Assembly: GCF_001938985.1 (NCBI RefSeq)
Contig: NZ_MKIN01000022.1
Location: 744,001-808,000, forward strand
Length of the DNA: 64,000 bases
Direction of reading: 5' to 3'
Source of the DNA: Gillisella taibaishanensis
Lineage (GTDB): Bacteria; Pseudomonadota; Alphaproteobacteria; Rhizobiales; Rhizobiaceae
Numbering within the stretch: position 1 is the stretch's first letter; each line of letters opens with the position of its first letter. Under the pieces are notes generated by a model that was given only the letters and a program-made list of their open reading frames with translations, did not search any database and was not told the origin of the DNA. Shown in pieces: positions 34,581 to 41,492 of the stretch. The translations under genes and the position numbers were made by a program.

Positions 34581-34676
34581 AGCATTTCCAGGAAAAGTGG
34601 ATGCCGGCCTCTCCCTCCGGAAATGCTTGGAAATAAAAGGTGAGAGCGTTTCAGTGTTTCCAAGAAACGCTCTCAC
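34581..34676. repeat. two adjacent hairpin repeats (palindromic element relatives)
   Basis: The first stem is AGCATTTCC/GGAAATGCT (34581-34589, 34619-34627) with an internal CAGGAAAAGTGGA shared with the elements at 12115 and 37420. The second is a 13-bp perfect stem, GTGAGAGCGTTTC / GAAACGCTCTCAC (34640-34652, 34664-34676). They may end the immunity-gene transcript and mark a rearrangement-prone border. Confidence 0.7.
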
Positions 34677-34819
34677 GTCCGCCACCTCGACCTGTCGAGC
34701 GTGACAACGGGCTGGAGCCGACAGTCGGGGATGAAGGAAGCACCGCGCTCCCTGCGCCACATCCCGCTCTCGCCCGTTGCCAAACCCGGCAAAATAGACA
34801 AAACCGTCGAGAGCATGAT

Positions 34820-34908
34820 GTGAGTGACGAGAAGACCATCACGCTTTATGAAGCGATCGGTGGCAATTCGACGGTGAAGGTGACGGTGGCGCGGTTCTGC
34901 CAGCGGCA
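34820..34908 (+). pseudogene. truncated duplicate of the truncated-haemoglobin gene start
   Basis: From a GTG at 34820 the frame reads SDEKTITLYEAIGGNSTVKV, almost identical to the first residues of the intact globin gene at 36174. The similarity extends upstream into the intergenic DNA (34755-34819 against about 36095-36173). After about 30 codons it breaks off, and the sequence switches directly into the middle of a decayed copy of the 213-residue family on the other strand. Confidence 0.8.
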
Positions 34909-35167
34909 ACGGGGAAGACGCTGTTGTTCTTGCGGAACGGGCCAAAAATAAAATTCTCGTTCAAATTATCATAACCGCCATCCAGAGCAGACCCCGGAGT
35001 AACTGTCAGCATGTGAATAGACGCACCACGCTGGACATTGGCCCAGAAACATACATCCAGTATTCCTCTTCCCATCCGATGGTATTTGCCACCGCGACGG
35101 TTCGCCCAGAGGCTCTGAGAGAGGCGGGCACATCCGTGTCGAATTCAAGCGAAAGTGAAAATTTCAT
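34909..35167 (-). pseudogene. decayed third copy of the 213-residue family
   Basis: From ATG at 35167 the reverse strand reads MKFSLSLEFDTDV and continues like the intact copies. It has lost about 21 codons corresponding to KPVGTGAPNVIW...QTN, then shifts frame after TIGWEEEYWMYVSG. The remainder (GASIHMLTVTPGSALDGGY, then IFGPFRKNNSVFP) is in another frame and stops at the junction with the globin fragment. The C-terminal half is missing. It is clearly a pseudogene. Confidence 0.85.
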
Positions 35168-35271
35168 AGACAGACCTTTAGTATTTCAGGCGACGTTACA
35201 GCGCCGGGCGCGTTAAAAAACGCTCAAATGACGCTACAACCCTTTAATTCTGCTAGGTATTTTCCCCATTG

Positions 35272-35307
35272 AATCGATTCCGATTTAAAGAATTATACGG
35301 TAGGCTC
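35272..35307 (+). repeat. dispersed repeat, copy 2
   Basis: Same element as at 30726-30761 (AATCGATTCCGATTT, six variable bases, TTATACGGTAGGCT), same orientation. It overlaps the stop codon of the 213-residue-family copy 2 by two bases, so it lies in its 3' untranslated region. Confidence 0.65.
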
Positions 35308-35947
35308 AAGCACGGATGAAAATGCCCTGAATCGGATCATATTTCAGGGCGATATCGTTGACGCCACTGCCGAATGTGGCCACGCTGGGCGTGCCAGCGA
35401 TTTCCGTGATGATCGTCTGGCTTTTGTGCTCTGACTGTAGCCAAAGGTGCAAATCAGCGGACGGAGCTATTCGAACGGATTGCGTGGCAAGGACCGTCTG
35501 GGCCGAAATCGGCTTGCGCTCGTGCAGGGTCTGATTGACCAAAGCGGTCTGAGACAGGCCGAATGTCAGCGATGGGTAATTATCATAGGTCATATTGTTG
35601 ATTGCGGCAGAGGTTCCGGTTGCAGCGGTAAAGACGCTGTTGTTCTTGCGGAACGGGCCAAAAATAGAATTCTCGTCCAACTCATAGTAACCGCCATCCA
35701 GAGCAGGCCCCGGAGTAACCTCCGTAAGCTTGTCGATCGTCGCGCCATGACTAACATCGACCTTCGAAGCGTAAATCCAGTAATCCTCTTCCCATTCGAT
35801 AGTGTTTGTTTGAAATGGATCGATTGTCAGCCAGATGACGTTTGGCGCGCCAGTTCCGACTGGTTTTGCAATCGCGACGGTCTGGCCAGCGGCCTTGATA
35901 TTGGCCAGCACATCAGTGTCGAATTCGAGAGACAGGGAATATTTCAT
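35306..35947 (-). CDS. unrecognised 213-residue family, copy 2
   Basis: Intact paralogue of the gene at 32872, on the opposite strand, starting MKYSLSLEFDTDVLANIKAA. Length is the same (213 residues), and the WEEDYWIYAS, GGYYELDENSIFGPFRKNNS and RKPISAQTVLATQS blocks are conserved. Differences cluster in loops and in the segment before the C-terminus (IAPSADLHLWLQSEHKS), which suggests functional divergence rather than recent copying. No signal peptide or membrane segment. AAGGGG lies 8 bases before the ATG. It is divergent from the haemoglobin gene, 226 bases away, and a decayed copy of this very pair lies next to it. Confidence 0.8.
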   Translation of the reverse strand: MKYSLSLEFDTDVLANIKAAGQTVAIAKPVGTGAPNVIWLTIDPFQTNTIEWEEDYWIYASKVDVSHGATIDKLTEVTPGPALDGGYYELDENSIFGPFRKNNSVFTAATGTSAAINNMTYDNYPSLTFGLSQTALVNQTLHERKPISAQTVLATQSVRIAPSADLHLWLQSEHKSQTIITEIAGTPSVATFGSGVNDIALKYDPIQGIFIRA

Positions 35948-36173
35948 TAGTGGAACCCCTTTTTATCGTTTAAGTAGCAAAAAAATAAAAAGCCTCGCCC
36001 ATGTCGGTCGGCGCAGGACAATATCGAACAAAATGCACGATACACCTTAAAACTGCATTAGCCTTGGCAACATCGGCAAACCAGCCCTGCGCCTCATCGC
36101 CACATCCTGCTCTCGCCCGTTGCCTCCCGCCGACAAACCCGGCAAAAGAGGCAACGACAGTCGAGGGCAGGAT

Positions 36174-36566
36174 TTGAGTGACGAGAAGACCATCACGCTT
36201 TATGAAGCGATTGGCGGGGACGCGACGGTGAAGGCGCTGGTTGCGCGGTTTTACCAGTTGATGGATACGCTGCCGGAAGCGGCGCATTGCCGGGCAATCC
36301 ATCCCGCTGACCTGACCGAGAGCGAAGAGCGGTTTTACGATTACCTCACCGGCTATCTCGGCGGGCCGCCGGTCTATATGCAAAAGCGTGGCCATCCCAT
36401 GTTGCGCCGTCGTCATTTTGTCGCCGAGATCGGGCCACAGGAGCGGGATGAATGGCTGTTATGCTTCCGCCGCGCCATGGACGAGACTATTGCCCATGAA
36501 AAACTGCGCGAGATCATCTGGCCGCCGATCGAAAAGCTCGCTCATCACATGCAGAACAAGGAATAA
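36174..36566 (+). CDS. group II truncated haemoglobin (trHbO)
   Basis: A 130-residue 2-on-2 globin that binds haem and O2/NO. Key residues are visible: Tyr27 (position B10, in ARFYQLMD), proximal His81 (F8, in PMLRRRHFVAEI) and Trp94 (G8, in DEWLLCFRRAM), the signature of group II. The frame is open further upstream, but homology and the duplicated fragment begin at SDEKTITLYEAIGG. The start is therefore TTG 36174 (GTG in the duplicate), preceded by GAGGGCAGG. Four bases after the stop lies a DUF423 membrane-protein gene, so the two are probably co-transcribed. Likely role is NO or peroxide handling, or O2 sensing. Confidence 0.92.
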   Translation: MSDEKTITLYEAIGGDATVKALVARFYQLMDTLPEAAHCRAIHPADLTESEERFYDYLTGYLGGPPVYMQKRGHPMLRRRHFVAEIGPQERDEWLLCFRRAMDETIAHEKLREIIWPPIEKLAHHMQNKE

Positions 36567-36569
36567 ACC

Positions 36570-36935
36570 ATGATGCTCGCCCGGTTGCGGCCGCTGCTGC
36601 TCGTCTTGTCCGGCCTGTTCGGCGCATCAGGCGTCGGGCTGGCGGCGGCGGCAGCGCATGTGACAGGGGCCGGTAATCTGCTCGGCCCCGCCTCCTCCAT
36701 CGCGCTTGCCCATGCGCCGGCGCTGCTCGCGCTTTATCTGGCTGGCGAGAAGGTGCGTACCGCGACTTTGTCGGGTCTGGTGATCGGGCTTGGCGTATTG
36801 TTGTTTGCAGGCGATCTCGCCGTCAAGCAATGGACCGGTCAAAGCCTGTTTCCCATGGCCGCACCAACAGGCGGTATCGCGATGATGGTCGGTTGGGCGC
36901 TTCTGGCACTCCGGGCGATTCTGCTGAGGAAATAA
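36570..36935 (+). CDS. DUF423-family small membrane protein
   Basis: A 121-residue inner-membrane protein with four predicted hydrophobic segments (about residues 6-28, 40-58, 64-82, 95-117), matching the size and hydrophobic pattern of DUF423/YgdD proteins, which are of unknown function. The start ATG is 4 bases after the globin stop, so translation is likely coupled; a functional link with the haemoglobin is an inference from this coupling only. Confidence 0.85.
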   Translation: MMLARLRPLLLVLSGLFGASGVGLAAAAAHVTGAGNLLGPASSIALAHAPALLALYLAGEKVRTATLSGLVIGLGVLLFAGDLAVKQWTGQSLFPMAAPTGGIAMMVGWALLALRAILLRK

Positions 36936-37099
36936 TGCTTTTCATGGCGCGGTCCGGACCGCAAAGGTGTTGCCGTGTAACACCCCACTCTGCCTCGCCT
37001 CTTTGCCTGGAATGCATCTCCCCCTCAGGCAAGGAGATCGGAAAGAGGAGCGGCCTTTGCCAACCGGTATACGTTGAATTTGCCCTGATGTAGCTGGCT

Positions 37100-37384
37100 T
37101 TACTGCCCCTGCTGGCGGCGCTCGGCGTTGCGGCGCCATTGCGGGGCGGGAAAATCGATTACCTGGGCTGAGACGGCCTCCCGCCGCAGGCCTTGGGCCA
37201 GATGCTGGGTGCGCGACACCGGCCGCTCATGCAGGCCGGGAAGCCTGACAATCTCGGCCATCGCCGCCTGGCACTCGCGCGCATCCTCGGCGCGTTCGTA
37301 AAGCAGGCCGGCAAGACCCTCGCCCGCCTCGCCGCCCAGCTTGTGCAGCTCGATCATAAGGCTGCCGTCATTCATGTCATGCAT
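37100..37384 (-). CDS. conserved small hypothetical protein
   Basis: A 94-residue soluble protein beginning MHDMNDGSLMIELHKLGGEAG. The first 60 residues look helical (GEGLAGLLYERAEDARECQA), and the rest is basic. No known domain is recognised. The ATG has GAGGA about 8 bases upstream. It lies on the same strand as the DUF2325 gene, separated by 80 bases that hold a palindromic repeat. Confidence 0.6.
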   Translation of the reverse strand: MHDMNDGSLMIELHKLGGEAGEGLAGLLYERAEDARECQAAMAEIVRLPGLHERPVSRTQHLAQGLRREAVSAQVIDFPAPQWRRNAERRQQGQ

Positions 37385-37419
37385 AATCTGTCCTCAATTA
37401 CCCCAGAATAACCTGTTTT

Positions 37420-37468
37420 CGTTTGTCTTTTCGGGAAAACCGGGTTCCACTTTTCCCTGACAAACTCT
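37420..37468. repeat. dispersed palindromic repeat, copy B (inverted relative to copy A)
   Basis: The reverse complement of this stretch matches 12115-12163 with one visible difference over about 48 bases (GTTTGTCAGGGAAAAGTGGA start, GAAAAGACAAACG end). It sits at the 3' end of the DUF2325 gene, whose TAG stop overlaps it, as copy A sits at the 3' end of dinB. Confidence 0.8.
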
Positions 37469-37871
37469 AGGCGCGGTCGTTCAGGCTTTGCAGCGCCCGC
37501 TCCAGGCTGGACTTCGAGCCGTTGCGCAGCGGAATGAAGGTCTTGCCGAATTTCTTGCAGCCGCTCTTCACCCGCAGGCAGGCGTCGTGGCTGATACAGT
37601 CGATCGGGCAGAACACGCAGTCGACCGAGGGCAGAACAGTATCGATGCGCGACACCGCTTCACGCAGGCCGCCATCGTGATGGATCAGTTCGGCGCCGAA
37701 ATTGGTGGCGATCTGGCGCAGATGCGCTACCTGGCAATCGCGCCCGCCGACATAGAGGAAGCTCTTGATATCTGGCCCACCCCTGTCTTGCGCGCCCTTG
37801 TCGTCGACAGGCGCCGCCATCACGGACCGCTTCTCCCCCTGCTTCTTCCTTGCCTTGCCATTCTTTGCCAT
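37467..37871 (-). CDS. DUF2325-family protein
   Basis: A 134-residue protein. The N-terminal 35 residues are basic and disordered (MAKNGKARKKQGEKRS). The DUF2325 domain follows: FLYVGGRDCQVAHLRQIATN, AELIHHDGGLREAVSRIDTV, CVFCPIDCISHDACLRVKSGC and KTFIPLRNGSKSSLERAL, giving the conserved GGR, HHDGG, CPxDCxSH and PLR motifs. The cysteines and histidine suggest a metal- or cofactor-binding site; no activity is established. ATG 37871 with GAGGAG upstream is preferred over 37886. Confidence 0.88.
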   Translation of the reverse strand: MAKNGKARKKQGEKRSVMAAPVDDKGAQDRGGPDIKSFLYVGGRDCQVAHLRQIATNFGAELIHHDGGLREAVSRIDTVLPSVDCVFCPIDCISHDACLRVKSGCKKFGKTFIPLRNGSKSSLERALQSLNDRA

Positions 37872-38098
37872 AGACCGTCTCCTCACTGCGGCGGCGGCGG
37901 CGTGGTGCCATTCCGATGTGCCATGCTGTTGTTGGTCGCACCCTACAAAACATGAGTAAAAGAGTAAAGTATATAGTGGAGGATTTTCATCATGTTTTTT
38001 GGCTCATATTCGCACCTTTCTCCGAGCCAAGAATCCGACGAAATTTCCTTTACTTATAAAGGCTTATGAAAATCATGCCATTTCGCCCACCTCATAAT

Positions 38099-38114
38099 TT
38101 TACCGTTTGATAAA
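38099..38114. promoter_or_regulatory. weak candidate RutR-type operator upstream of preT
   Basis: TTTACCG-TT-TGATAAA matches 10 of 14 positions of the known RutR half-site pair TTGACCA-nn-TGGTCAA and is itself palindromic in outline. It lies about 60 bases before the preT start. Position and context support it more than sequence. Confidence 0.3.
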
Positions 38115-38172
38115 TTTTTTTTCCTGAGCTACGATTTTGCTAATCGCTTCGAACAAAAAAGAGGGAACTGCG

Positions 38173-39534
38173 ATGCGAAGACTGGAACCAGGCCTTACGG
38201 CCGGGCGGCTTGATGCTGCCGATTATGTGAAAAACTTCTCCGACCTGCATCCGCGCCTCGGCGATCACGAAGCGCTCGTTGCATCCGACCGCTGTTATTT
38301 CTGTCACGATGCGCCGTGCATGACGGCCTGTCCGACGTCGATCGACATTCCCATGTTCATCCGCCAGATTGCGACAGGCAATCCGACGGGATCGGCCAAG
38401 ACGATCTTCGACCAGAACATCCTCGGCGGCATGTGCGCCCGCGTCTGTCCCACCGAACAGCTCTGCGAAGAGGCTTGCGTGCGCAACACCGCCGAAGAGC
38501 GCCCGGTGGAAATCGGTAGGCTGCAGCGCTATGCCACCGACCTCGCCATCGAGAACGGCCGGCAGTTCTATACCCCCGCCCCCTCCAGCGGCCGCAAGGT
38601 CGCGGTGGTTGGCGCCGGTCCGGCAGGCCTTGCCTGCGCGCATCGGCTGGCCATGCACGGCCATGCCGTGACTATCTACGACGTCAGGCCTAAGGCCGGC
38701 GGCCTCAATGAATACGGCATCGCCGCCTATAAGACGCCGGAGAATTTCGCCCAGGCGGAGGTGGATTACATCCTCTCGATCGGCAATATCGAGGTGCTCA
38801 ACGGCCAGATGCTCGGCCGCGACTTCACCCTTGCCGAGCTTCAGGCTCAGTTCGATGCCGTCTTCCTCGGCACCGGGCTTGGTAACGTCAATATGCTGAC
38901 AATCCCCGGCGCCGACAGCAATGGCATCGTGGATGCGGTGGAATTTATCGCCCATCTGCGCCAGGCCGAAGCGAAAAGCGATGTGGCTGTGGGCCGTGAC
39001 GTCGTCGTCATCGGCGGCGGCATGACCGCCATCGATGCCGCGGTGCAGGCCAAGCTGCTTGGGGCGGAAAACGTTACCATCTGCTACCGCCGCGGCAAGG
39101 AGCACATGAATGCCTCCGATTTCGAGCAGGATCTCGCGGCCTCCAAGGGCGTGACCATCCGGCACTGGCTGCAGCCCAAGGAGATCGCCCATCACGGCGG
39201 CCGTGTCGCCTCGATCACCTTCGAATATACCCATTTGGAAAATGGGTTGATGAAAGGCACCGGCCACACCGCGGAGATCAAGGCAGATCACATCCTGGTT
39301 GCCATCGGCCAGAAGCTCGACCCGCAAGGTCAGGACAGCCTGGCGATGCAGGGCGGCAAGATCGCCATCGACGACGAAGGCCGCACATCGATCCCAGACA
39401 TCTGGGCCGGCGGCGACTGCGCCTTCGGTGGTCAGGACCTGACGGTGTCTGCCGTCGCCATGGGCCGCGACGCGGCCGAGAGCATCAACCGGATGTTTGC
39501 CGTTAGCACGGCCGACGTCAGCGCTGTCGCTTGA
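38173..39534 (+). CDS. preT: dihydropyrimidine dehydrogenase, NAD(P)H/FAD subunit
   Basis: Small subunit of NAD-dependent dihydropyrimidine dehydrogenase, which reduces uracil and thymine (first step of reductive pyrimidine degradation). The 453-residue protein has eight cysteines near the N-terminus (C41-x2-C44-x4-C49-x3-C53, then a second set at 88-102) for two iron-sulphur clusters. An FAD-binding motif VVGAGPAGLA follows at 145-154, then an NAD(P)H-binding VIGGGMTAIDAA and a C-terminal FAD motif IWAGGDCAFGG. This matches PreT and the GltD-like family. ATG 38173 has AGGGA upstream; the frame is open a little further. preA follows after 17 bases. Confidence 0.95.
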   Translation: MRRLEPGLTAGRLDAADYVKNFSDLHPRLGDHEALVASDRCYFCHDAPCMTACPTSIDIPMFIRQIATGNPTGSAKTIFDQNILGGMCARVCPTEQLCEEACVRNTAEERPVEIGRLQRYATDLAIENGRQFYTPAPSSGRKVAVVGAGPAGLACAHRLAMHGHAVTIYDVRPKAGGLNEYGIAAYKTPENFAQAEVDYILSIGNIEVLNGQMLGRDFTLAELQAQFDAVFLGTGLGNVNMLTIPGADSNGIVDAVEFIAHLRQAEAKSDVAVGRDVVVIGGGMTAIDAAVQAKLLGAENVTICYRRGKEHMNASDFEQDLAASKGVTIRHWLQPKEIAHHGGRVASITFEYTHLENGLMKGTGHTAEIKADHILVAIGQKLDPQGQDSLAMQGGKIAIDDEGRTSIPDIWAGGDCAFGGQDLTVSAVAMGRDAAESINRMFAVSTADVSAVA

Positions 39535-39551
39535 GCCGGAGGGATTGAACC

Positions 39552-40865
39552 ATGGCTGATCTCAGAAATAATTTCGTCGGTATCAAATCGCCCAACCCCT
39601 TTTGGCTGGCCTCCGCACCGCCTACCGACAAGGCCTATAATGTCGAGCGTGCCTTCAAGGCGGGCTGGGGCGGCGTCGTCTGGAAGACGTTGGGCTCCGA
39701 AGGCCCGCCGGTCGTCAACGTCAACGGCCCGCGCTACGGCGCGATCTTCGGGGCGGACCGTCGCCTGCTCGGCCTCAACAATATCGAGTTGATCACAGAC
39801 CGGCCTTTGCAGGTCAATCTTCAGGAAATGAAGATGGTCAAGAAGAACTGGCCGGACCGCGCCCTGATCGCCTCGATCATGGTGCCCTGCGAGGAAGCCG
39901 AGTGGAAGGCCATCCTGCCGCTGGTGGAAGAGACCGGCGCCGATGGCATCGAACTCAACTTCGGCTGTCCGCACGGCATGTCGGAGCGTGGCATGGGCGC
40001 CGCCGTCGGCCAGGTGCCGGAATATATCGAAATGGTGGTGCGCTGGTGCAAGCAGTATAGCCGCATGCCCGTCATCACCAAGCTGACGCCCAACATCACC
40101 GATATCCGCAACCCTGCCCGCGCCGCCAAGCGCGGCGGCACCGACGCCGTCTCGCTGATCAACACGATCAACTCGATCGTGTCGGTCGATCTCGACAGTT
40201 TCGCGCCGGTCCCGACGGTGGGCGGCAAGGGCAGCCATGGCGGTTATTGCGGCCCGGCGGTCAAGCCGATCGCCCTCAACATGGTCTCGGAAATCGCCCG
40301 CGATCCCGAAACCTATGGCCTGCCGATTTCAGGCATCGGTGGCGTTACAACCTGGCGGGATGCGGCAGAATTCCTGGCGCTCGGCGCCGGCAATGTCCAG
40401 GTCTGCACCGCCGCCATGACCTATGGCTTCAAGATCGTCCAGGAAATGATCTCGGGCCTTTCCGACTGGATGGATGCCAAGGGCCACGCGTCGCTGGCCG
40501 ACATCTGCGGCCGCGCCATACCGAATGTGACCGACTGGAAATACCTGAACCTCAACTATGTCGCCAAGGCGCATATCGATCAGGATGCCTGCATCAAATG
40601 CGGCCGCTGTCACATCGCCTGCGAGGACACGTCCCACCAGGCGATCACGAGCATTGTCGACGGCCTGCGCAAGTTTGAGGTGATGGAAGACGAATGCGTC
40701 GGCTGCAATCTCTGCGTCAACGTCTGCCCTGTCGAAAACTGCATCACCATGGTTGGGCTTGAACCCGGCACGCTCGACCAGCGCACCGGCAGGCCTGTCG
40801 ATCCCAACTATGCCAACTGGACGACCCACCCCAACAATCCGATGGCGGTACAGGCGGCCGAATAA
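39552..40865 (+). CDS. preA: dihydropyrimidine dehydrogenase, catalytic FMN subunit
   Basis: Catalytic partner of PreT. The 437-residue protein has a dihydroorotate-dehydrogenase-like FMN barrel: NPFWLASAPPTDKAYNVERA, then NFGCPHGMSERGMGAAVGQV (the cysteine loop near the pyrimidine), KLTPNITDIRN and ISGIGGVTTWRDAAEFLALGA. Two 4Fe-4S ferredoxin motifs end the protein (CIKCGRCHIACE near 345 and CVGCNLCVNVCP near 385). The two subunits form the electron path NAD(P)H-FAD-FeS-FMN. A strong terminator follows. Confidence 0.96.
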   Translation: MADLRNNFVGIKSPNPFWLASAPPTDKAYNVERAFKAGWGGVVWKTLGSEGPPVVNVNGPRYGAIFGADRRLLGLNNIELITDRPLQVNLQEMKMVKKNWPDRALIASIMVPCEEAEWKAILPLVEETGADGIELNFGCPHGMSERGMGAAVGQVPEYIEMVVRWCKQYSRMPVITKLTPNITDIRNPARAAKRGGTDAVSLINTINSIVSVDLDSFAPVPTVGGKGSHGGYCGPAVKPIALNMVSEIARDPETYGLPISGIGGVTTWRDAAEFLALGAGNVQVCTAAMTYGFKIVQEMISGLSDWMDAKGHASLADICGRAIPNVTDWKYLNLNYVAKAHIDQDACIKCGRCHIACEDTSHQAITSIVDGLRKFEVMEDECVGCNLCVNVCPVENCITMVGLEPGTLDQRTGRPVDPNYANWTTHPNNPMAVQAAE

Positions 40866-40915
40866 TCGGCCTTTCAGGTTCAAAGCCCGCACATGCGAGC
40901 GAGACCTGCTTCATC

Positions 40916-40954
40916 AAAAAGGCGCCGGGCGGATCAACCGCCCGGCGCCTTTTT
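40916..40954 (+). terminator. rho-independent terminator of preTA
   Basis: A 12-bp perfect stem (GGCGCCGGGCGG 40921-40932, CCGCCCGGCGCC 40938-40949) with a 5-base loop, flanked by AAAAA and TTTTT. Strong and probably bidirectional. Confidence 0.95.
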
Positions 40955-41492
40955 CACGTCCTCAATGCTGCTTATCAACCCGCATCAACGCCGCAATCGG
41001 CATTTGTATTTTAAATATTATTCATATAATATGAAACGAAAGCGACCAAATTCGCTTGAAAAATTTCAGGAATTTTAAAGTTTTTCATGTGCTGATTGTA
41101 AAAATTGATGAAATTATACGCTTCCGATTGCCGTGTATGTCGCCCTTGAACTACCGCAGACAAACGACCTCACAAACCCTTAGGTGCAATTTAAAACTTC
41201 CTCAGAGTTTTATTTGAGGTGACTGTGCCATACAGCAGAAAGACGCAAGCGTGACATTTCCGCAGTGAAGATCGGTTGAGCAAAAATCCCCGAATTCTTC
41301 CTAAAGTTGGAGCGCTTCGATAAATACTTTGAAATTGAGCCAATAAATCTGCATAAAGCCTAAAAAAGGAATCGGTCCACTGTCCAGTTCAAGCACTGTT
41401 TGCAGAAACGTGTTGCGAAGCGCTACAGGCGCAAACCGTGGCATCCGCAGATACTGCAGGAAATTGTGTGATTTCGCAGGTTCAAGAGTTCG
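40955..41492. other. AT-rich intergenic region before the GGDEF-EAL gene
   Basis: About 540 bases with no supported gene; AT-rich between 41000 and 41110. A long leader for the diguanylate cyclase/phosphodiesterase gene is possible. I looked for a c-di-GMP-riboswitch-like fold and found nothing defensible. Confidence 0.4.

Noticed and set aside
40955..41492. Possible c-di-GMP riboswitch before the GGDEF-EAL gene
   Set aside because: No conserved loop or tetraloop-receptor pattern was recognised by eye.
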